Below, piece by piece: positions 60,201-64,000 of a stretch of 64,000 bases of DNA; positions within the stretch are counted from its first letter, which is position 1; each line of letters opens with the position of its first letter. A program made the position numbers and the translations under genes. This DNA is from Saccharopolyspora erythraea (lineage in GTDB: Bacteria > Actinomycetota > Actinomycetes > Mycobacteriales > Pseudonocardiaceae). Under the pieces are notes generated by a model. That model saw only the letters and a program-made list of their open reading frames with translations, ran no database searches and was not told the DNA's origin. The stretch is taken from positions 3,968,001-4,032,000 of the forward strand of contig NZ_CP054839.1 in assembly GCF_018141105.1 (NCBI RefSeq). Direction: 5' to 3'.

Positions 60201-63200
60201 GCGGTGATGCGGGGTTCGGCCGTGAACCAGGACGGGGCCTCGAACGGTCTCACCGCACCGAACGGGCCATCACAGCAGAGGGTGATCCGTGAGGCGCTGG
60301 CGAACGCGGGTCTCCGCCCGGATCAGGTCGATGTGGTTGAGGGGCATGGTACGGGTACTGCGCTTGGTGATCCGATTGAGGCGCAGGCGTTGTTGTCGAC
60401 TTATGGTCGTGATCGGTCTGTGCCGTTGTTGTTGGGTTCGGTGAAGTCGAATCTGGGGCATACGCAGGCGGCTGCTGGGGTGGCGGGCCTGATCAAGATG
60501 GTGTTGGCGTTGCGGCGTGGTGTGGTGCCGGAGTCGTTGCATGTGGGTGTGCCGTCGTCGCATGTGGATTGGTCTTCGGGTGCGGTGTCGTTGGTGAGGG
60601 ATGCGGTGGCCTGGCCCGAGGTGGATCGGCCCCGCCGCGCCGCGGTGTCCTCCTTCGGAGTGAGCGGAACCAACGCCCACGTCATCATCGAACAGGCTCC
60701 ACCGGCCGAGGACGCCCAGTCGGCGGAAGCGGGCGGCGGTGCTCCGGTGCTCCTTTCCGCCCGAAGCGAGGAAGCACTGCGGGAGCAGGCCGAGCAGCTG
60801 CGCCGCCACGTGGAGGCGCACCCCGAACTCACCGTGCTCGACATCGCCTACTCCACGGCGAAGTCCCGCTCATCGCTCGAACACCGTGAGTCCGTGACGG
60901 CGGCCGACCGCCGGGAACTCATCACGAACCTGGCGTCACTGGCGGAAGGCTCCACGACCGGGCACTTGGCGGCTCCGACCAAGTCGGGTTTTGTGTTTGG
61001 TGGTCAGGGTGGTCAGCGTTGGGGGATGGGTGCGGGGTTGTGTGCTCGTTTCCCGTTGTTTGCTGAGGTGTTTGGTGCGGTGTGTGATGAGTTGGGGGTG
61101 CCGGTTGGTGAGGCGCTGTCCGGTGACGATCGGGGTCTGATCGATCAGACCTTGTTTGCGCAGTGTGGGATTTTTGCGCTTGAGGTGGGGCTGTTTCGTC
61201 TTCTGGAGTCGTGGGGTGTGGTTCCCGATTTCGTGTTGGGTCATTCGGTGGGTGAGTTGGGTGCGGCTCATGTTGCTGGGGTGTTGTCGCTTCGGGATGC
61301 GTGCAAGGTGGTGGCGGCTCGTGGCCGGTTGATGCAGGCTTTGGAGCCGGGGGTGATGTTGGCGGTGGTGGCCTCGGAGGATGAGGTTGTTCCGTTGTTG
61401 TCCGACCGGGTGGCGGTCGCGGCGGTGAATGGTCCGTCGTCGGTGGTGGTTTCGGGTGAGGAGTCCGAGATCGCCGCGATCGAGGAGCGTTTTCGGGGTC
61501 GCAGGGTGAAGCGGTTGCGGACGAGTCATGCGTTTCATTCGCCGTTGATGGATCCGATGCTGGAGGAGTTCCGCGCCGTCGTCGCGTCGGTGTCGCTCAG
61601 TGCTCCCCGGATTCCGTTTGTTTCCACGGTGACGGGTGCTCTTGTCGATGACGAGGTCAAGACTGCCGATTACTGGGTGCGCAATGTCCGTGACACCGTG
61701 CGCTTCCTGGATGGTGTTCGGGCCATGCATGAGCAGGGTGTCGACACGTTCGTCGAGCTGGGTCCGGATGGGGTGTTGTCGGCGGCTGGCCAGGAATGCC
61801 TGCCCGACTCCGACGCCGCGTTCCTCCCGGTCCTGCGTCGCGACAGCCCCGAGCCGGACAGCGTCTCGGACTGCCTGGGCAGGCTGCACGTCCGTGGTGC
61901 GGCCGTCGACTGGGCGGCGTACTTCGCGGGGACCGGCGCCCGGCAGGTCGACCTGCCGACGTATCCGTTCCAGCGGCAGCGCTACTGGCTCGAAGCGGAT
62001 GAGGACGCCGGTGACGTCGGCGCGGCCGGGCTCGACGGTGACGAGCACCCCCTCCTCGGCGCCGTGGTCGAGTTCGCCGAGGGCAACGGCACGATCTTCA
62101 CCGGCCGGATCTCCCGCCGCACGCACCCGTGGCTGGGCGACCACCTGGTCCACGGAGCGGTCGTCGTTCCCGGCAGCGCTCTCGCCGAACTGGCGCTGCG
62201 CGCGGCGGAGGAAACCGGCTGCGGCGGGGTGGAGGAACTGACCCTCGAAGTGCCGCTGACCCTCCCGGAGAGCGGCGCTGTCCAGCTCCAGCTCCGGGTG
62301 GAGGAAGCCGACGCTGCCGGACGCAGGCCGCTGACGATCCACGCGCGTCCCGAACCCCGTGACCACGATGAGGGGTGGACGTGCCACGCGCGTGGCGTCC
62401 TCGGGCCGGTCGCCGCGGAAGCCGCGGACCTGACGGCATGGCCGCCGCGGGATGCCGCGGTCGTGGACGTCTCCTCCTGCTACGCGGAGCTGGCGGATGC
62501 CGGGCTCGACTACGGGCCGCGTTTCCAGGGCCTGCGGCAGGTGTGGCGACACGGGGGCGGCGACCTGTACGCCGAGGTGGCCTTGCCCGATGACGCGGAC
62601 GCCGTGCGCTTCGGGTTGCACCCGGCGTTGCTCGATGCGGCGTTGCACGCGATCCGTTACCTGTCCGGCGCGGACCTGGAGGGTGCCGCGCTGCCGTTCG
62701 CCTGGAGCGGTCTGGGTCTGCACGCGGTGGGTGCGTCGGAGCTGCGCGTGCGGATCGCCCGTGCTGGCAAGGACACCGTGGCCGTGTCGCTGGCCGACGG
62801 CACGGGCGCGCCGGTCGGCTCCATCGAGTCGCTGACCGTCCGCCCCGTGACAAGCGACCAGATCGCCGCGTCCAGCGGTGGTTCGCTGTTCCGGATGTCC
62901 TGGGTCCCGGAGACCACGTCCGCGTCCCATGTCGGAACGGAGCGCTGGGCGCTCGTCGGCACCGGCCTCGAAGCGCTCGAAGAGGCGTTGCCGGTCCCCA
63001 GGTCCTACGCCGACCTGACCGAATGCCTGTCGAGCGGCGACGAGCCGCCTGAGGTGGTGGTTATCGCGGGCAGCACGACAGGCGGTGCGACGCGGGCGAC
63101 GGTCCGGATGCTCGACATCGTCCAAACCTGGTCGGCCGAGCCGCGCTTCGCCTCGACGCGGCTGGCCGTGTGCACCGGGGACCCGGAAATCGACATGGCC

Positions 63201-64000
63201 TCCGCGGCGGTGTGGGGATTCCTTCGCTCGGTCCAGGCCGAGAACCCCGGTCGGGTCGCGGTGGTGGCCCTGGATGACGACCCGGCCTCCTGCCGAGCCC
63301 TGCCCGGCGTTGTCGATGTACCGGAGTGCTTGGTGCGGTCGGGCCGGGTTTTCGCGCCGCGCCTGGAGCGCGTGCCGGGATCGGGCTCGGTGGTGTGGGA
63401 CGCCGGTGGCACGGTGGTGGTGACCGGCGGCACTGGTGTGCTGGGTCGTTTGGTGGCTCGCCATCTGGTCGTCGAGCACGGTGTGCGGCGGTTGCTCCTG
63501 CTGAGCCGTTCCGGCGGCGCCGACGACCTGGTCGGCGAGTTGGCGGGTCTCGGTGCCGAGGTCTCGGTCGCGGCGTGCGATGTGGCCGATCGGGAGGCGG
63601 TCGCCGGGGTGCTGGCGTCGGTTCCGGCGGAGTTCCCGGTGTCCGCCGTGGTGCACGCGGCGGGTGTGGTCGACGACGGTGTGGTGTCGTCGTTGTCCGC
63701 CGAGCGCGTGGAGGGCGTGCTGCGTGCCAAGGTGGACGGTGCGTTGGTGCTGGATGAGTTGACGCGGCACCTCGACCTGTCGGCGTTCGTCCTCTTCTCC
63801 TCCGCCGCGGCCACGATCGGCAGCGCGGGGCAGGCGAACTACGCCGCTGCCAACGCGTTCCTCGACGCGCTCGCGCACCGGCGCCGCAGCGCGGGCCTGC
63901 CCGCGCACTCACTGGCGTGGGGTTTGTGGGGGGAGCGCAGTGGGATCACCGGTGGGTTGTCGGATTCGGATCTGGCTCGGATGGCTCGGTCGGGGATCGT
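54234..64000 (+). CDS. Type I polyketide synthase: modules 3 and 4 (partial, runs off the window)
   Basis: An open frame of 3255 codons to the right edge, 17 bases after the first PKS gene. The N-terminal 35 residues are a charged coiled-coil docking helix. Module 3: KS (C206 in TACSTS), AT with GHSVGE (S649) and HAFH (743-746), malonyl type, DH (H948, D1114), KR (VDD 1463-1465, Y1520, B type) and ACP (S1683). Module 4: KS (C1903), AT (S2338, HAFH 2432-2435), malonyl type, DH (H2637, D2801) and KR (VDD 3146-3148, Y3203); the ACP is beyond the window. Both modules should add C2 units and leave double bonds, giving a diene. The two AT domains are near-identical in DNA. Confidence 0.93.
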   Translation, partial: MADEDKLREYLKRVTADLRKANRRLREVEDAQREPVAIVGMACRYPGGVTSPAELWQVLADGRDVISGFPTDRGWDLDGLYDPDPARSGRSYVRSGGFLDDPGGFDAAFFGISPREALAMDPQQRLLLETAWEAMEDAGIDPAALRGSRTGVFVGHNYQEYGPPLLDAPESVEGHLVTGVVPSVASGRVAYSLGLEGPAMTVDTACSTSLVSLHLACQALRRGECSMALAGGVTVLATPGTFVEFSRQRVLAADGRCKAFSDTADGMGMAEGVGMLLVERLSDAQRLGHPVLAVVRGSAVNQDGASNGLTAPNGPSQQRVIRAALAGADVSAADVDAVEAHGTGTALGDPIEAQALLETYGQDRHRPLWLGSVKSNIGHTLAAAGVAGVIKMVMALRHGLLPKTLHVDRPSSHVDWESGAVSLLTDPQPWPEPEDRPRRAAVSAFGISGTNAHLILEQAPERVAAEATAKRPPSAVPLVVSARSETALRDQAAALRRHTELHPQAHPADIAYSAATTRSAFEHRAVLLGSARQDFIDGLHVLEKGAPAADVLTGTAGRIGKSGFVFGGQGGQRWGMGAGLCSRFPVFAEVFGAVCDELGVPVGEALSGDDRGLIDQTLFAQCGIFALEVGLFRLLESWGVVPDFVLGHSVGELGAAHVAGVLSFRDACTVVAARGRLMQALEPGVMLAVAASEDEVVPLLSDRVAVAAVNGPSSVVVSGEESEVAVIEERFRGRRVKRLRTSHAFHSPLMDPMLEEFREVVASVSLSAPRIPFVSTVTGALVDDEVTTPDYWVRNVRDTVRFLDGVRAMHEQGVDTFVELGPDGVLSAAGQECLPDSDALFVPIQRRDQPETESALAAIGKLHVRGRTPDWEAVFHGLDVRRTDLPTYAFQHRRYWLEPGASAGGIRSAGIGTLDHPLLGALVSIPGETGPVLTGRLSVRTHPWLADHRVLGRILFPGTAFVEIARCAAEVTGASGVEEITLAAPLVLPESGDVALRVVVGTADATGRRTVEICARPGDADVEGPWTTHATGVLAGSEEKSAPGFQEWPPRSADEVDLVQLQESLADSGLDYGPAFQGLRAAWRRGDEVFAEIVLSGEVVSDAEDFGLHPALLDAALQALAVASPDGPLRLPFAFSGVRWWSTGASSLRVRLSHTGGDAVTVDIADDAGSPVAAIDSASLRPVSAQQIEAARADAGESLFRLRWVPFESGTDSGGDGWAVVGDGHFGRPASRYPNLAALGDALDGGTTVTDVFVLVDPDDHSASAKAGAVLETVQSWLADERFADARLVFVTKGAVADESGVADMTSAAVWGLLRSVQAEAPGRVAAVDLDDDPASWNALRSALDEPQCLVRTGRAFVPRLERVHGQKPVVWDADGTVLVTGGTGALGRLLARHLVVEHGVRRLVLLSRSGEAGGLDAELASHGAQVSVAACDAADRDAVAEVLASIPAEFPLRAVLHAAGVVDDGVVSALTPERLDRVLRAKVDGALVLDELTRHLDLSAFVLFSSASATIGSAGQANYAAANAFLDALAHRRRSAGLPAQSLAWGLWGERSGITGGLSDSDLARMARSGIVPMPSEEALRLFDTALATDDAVLLPMRLDVDALQRLDHVPAVFLGLVRTRRRQPLRERGSSWAAQLEGLSESRRAEVALELVRGQAAVVLDHPSGAAIGPDQAFSELGFDSLTAVELRNRLNEITGLRLPATLLFDYPTPNALAAHLVGQVAGQPAVSSAPATVTARDDEPLAVVGMACRYPGGINSPEDLWQVVLDGTDVIADFPADRGWDVRNLPIGRGGFLDAVGDFDPAFFGISPREALAMDPQQRLLLEVSWEAFERAGVDPLSVRGSRTGVFAGVMYHDYAARVRQIPGELEGYLGNGNLGSVASGRVAYTFGLEGPAVTVDTACSSSLVALHLAAQSLRAGECSMALVGGATVMSAPTPFREFARQGGLASDGRCKAFSDGADGTGWSEGAGMLLVERLSDARRLGHRVLAVMRGSAVNQDGASNGLTAPNGPSQQRVIREALANAGLRPDQVDVVEGHGTGTALGDPIEAQALLSTYGRDRSVPLLLGSVKSNLGHTQAAAGVAGLIKMVLALRRGVVPESLHVGVPSSHVDWSSGAVSLVRDAVAWPEVDRPRRAAVSSFGVSGTNAHVIIEQAPPAEDAQSAEAGGGAPVLLSARSEEALREQAEQLRRHVEAHPELTVLDIAYSTAKSRSSLEHRESVTAADRRELITNLASLAEGSTTGHLAAPTKSGFVFGGQGGQRWGMGAGLCARFPLFAEVFGAVCDELGVPVGEALSGDDRGLIDQTLFAQCGIFALEVGLFRLLESWGVVPDFVLGHSVGELGAAHVAGVLSLRDACKVVAARGRLMQALEPGVMLAVVASEDEVVPLLSDRVAVAAVNGPSSVVVSGEESEIAAIEERFRGRRVKRLRTSHAFHSPLMDPMLEEFRAVVASVSLSAPRIPFVSTVTGALVDDEVKTADYWVRNVRDTVRFLDGVRAMHEQGVDTFVELGPDGVLSAAGQECLPDSDAAFLPVLRRDSPEPDSVSDCLGRLHVRGAAVDWAAYFAGTGARQVDLPTYPFQRQRYWLEADEDAGDVGAAGLDGDEHPLLGAVVEFAEGNGTIFTGRISRRTHPWLGDHLVHGAVVVPGSALAELALRAAEETGCGGVEELTLEVPLTLPESGAVQLQLRVEEADAAGRRPLTIHARPEPRDHDEGWTCHARGVLGPVAAEAADLTAWPPRDAAVVDVSSCYAELADAGLDYGPRFQGLRQVWRHGGGDLYAEVALPDDADAVRFGLHPALLDAALHAIRYLSGADLEGAALPFAWSGLGLHAVGASELRVRIARAGKDTVAVSLADGTGAPVGSIESLTVRPVTSDQIAASSGGSLFRMSWVPETTSASHVGTERWALVGTGLEALEEALPVPRSYADLTECLSSGDEPPEVVVIAGSTTGGATRATVRMLDIVQTWSAEPRFASTRLAVCTGDPEIDMASAAVWGFLRSVQAENPGRVAVVALDDDPASCRALPGVVDVPECLVRSGRVFAPRLERVPGSGSVVWDAGGTVVVTGGTGVLGRLVARHLVVEHGVRRLLLLSRSGGADDLVGELAGLGAEVSVAACDVADREAVAGVLASVPAEFPVSAVVHAAGVVDDGVVSSLSAERVEGVLRAKVDGALVLDELTRHLDLSAFVLFSSAAATIGSAGQANYAAANAFLDALAHRRRSAGLPAHSLAWGLWGERSGITGGLSDSDLARMARSGI
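55914..56743 (+). repeat. 830-bp AT repeat, copy in module 3
   Basis: Covers the malonyl AT domain. It differs from 60981-61810 at about 22 positions in 830 (about 97% identity by eye). Codon use is unlike the flanks: many TTG, GTG, GGT, GTT and TTT codons. Both edges coincide with AT domain borders. Confidence 0.9.
58671..58951 (+). repeat. KR repeat, copy in module 3
   Basis: About 281 bases over the KR catalytic region, matching 63720-64000 with two differences. The match may continue past the window edge. Confidence 0.85.
60981..61810 (+). repeat. 830-bp AT repeat, copy in module 4
   Basis: Second copy of the AT segment, 5067 bases downstream of the first and in the same orientation. 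The flanking KS and DH sequences of the two modules are clearly less alike, so only the AT was copied or homogenised. Confidence 0.9.
63720..64000 (+). repeat. KR repeat, copy in module 4 (cut by window edge)
   Basis: Matches 58671-58951 with two differences. Offset (5049) differs from that of the AT repeat (5067), so it is a separate event or an indel lies between the two. Confidence 0.85.

Noticed and set aside
55914-61810. The AT repeat as a mobile element or insertion sequence
   Set aside because: The repeat is in frame, encodes a complete AT, has no terminal inverted repeats or transposase, and its ends coincide with domain borders.
60936-63908. A 990-residue minus-strand frame
   Set aside because: Antisense to the second PKS gene; its composition mirrors PKS codons and has no domain signature.

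Overview
The window is about 70% GC throughout, with the strong G/C third-position bias of a filamentous actinomycete. The family content (LigD polymerase/phosphoesterase fusion, DUF6292-like, DUF3618 and DUF1206 proteins, modular type I PKS, several P450s) fits the Pseudonocardiaceae, and a Saccharopolyspora-like organism is my best inference. The species cannot be fixed from the sequence alone. No rRNA, tRNA, CRISPR array or intact insertion sequence was seen.

Left part (1-36.4 kb), ordinary chromosome arranged as small operons: a partial ligD with an upstream ATP-grasp gene; small stress-type genes (hemerythrin-like, methyltransferase, CDGSH protein); a tight three-gene operon (Rieske/FAD oxidoreductase, glutamate-cysteine-ligase-like enzyme, haem-oxygenase-like diiron protein); an old-yellow-enzyme/dienoyl-CoA reductase with its PadR regulator; a secreted serine protease; a polyol-type ABC transporter operon (zinc alcohol dehydrogenase, lipoprotein, two permeases, ATPase) with a divergent SorC-family regulator; a group of small membrane proteins; a CocE-type hydrolase with an SDR; an amine oxidase/APC permease pair with a divergent TetR; exported proteins; and a BenE transporter opposite an XRE-cupin regulator. 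Six genes in this part carry an upstream element of the form GNNT-N16/17-GGGTA, like the stress sigma factor (SigB/SigF) promoters of actinobacteria, so a dispersed stress regulon is the most coherent reading of the hypothetical genes.

Right part (36.4-64 kb), a type I polyketide cluster that runs off the window. Three cytochrome P450 genes precede two giant PKS genes on the same strand. The first PKS (4334 aa) holds a KSQ loading module with a malonyl-type AT, module 1 (KS-AT-DH-KR-ACP, methylmalonyl) and module 2 (KS-AT-KR-ACP, methylmalonyl, A2-type KR). The second (at least 3255 aa, open at the right edge) holds module 3 (KS-AT-DH-KR-ACP, malonyl) and most of module 4 (KS-AT-DH-KR, malonyl). 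The predicted start of the chain is an acetate-primed 2-methyl-2-butenoyl unit, then a methyl-branched hydroxyl, then a conjugated diene. I do not recognise the product.

Main points for a second look: two nearly identical 830-bp malonyl-AT segments with foreign-looking codon use inside modules 3 and 4; two P450s lacking the acidic residue of the I-helix; an 85-bp inverted repeat pair, one copy beside a truncated esterase gene; and clear operator palindromes at four regulator genes.
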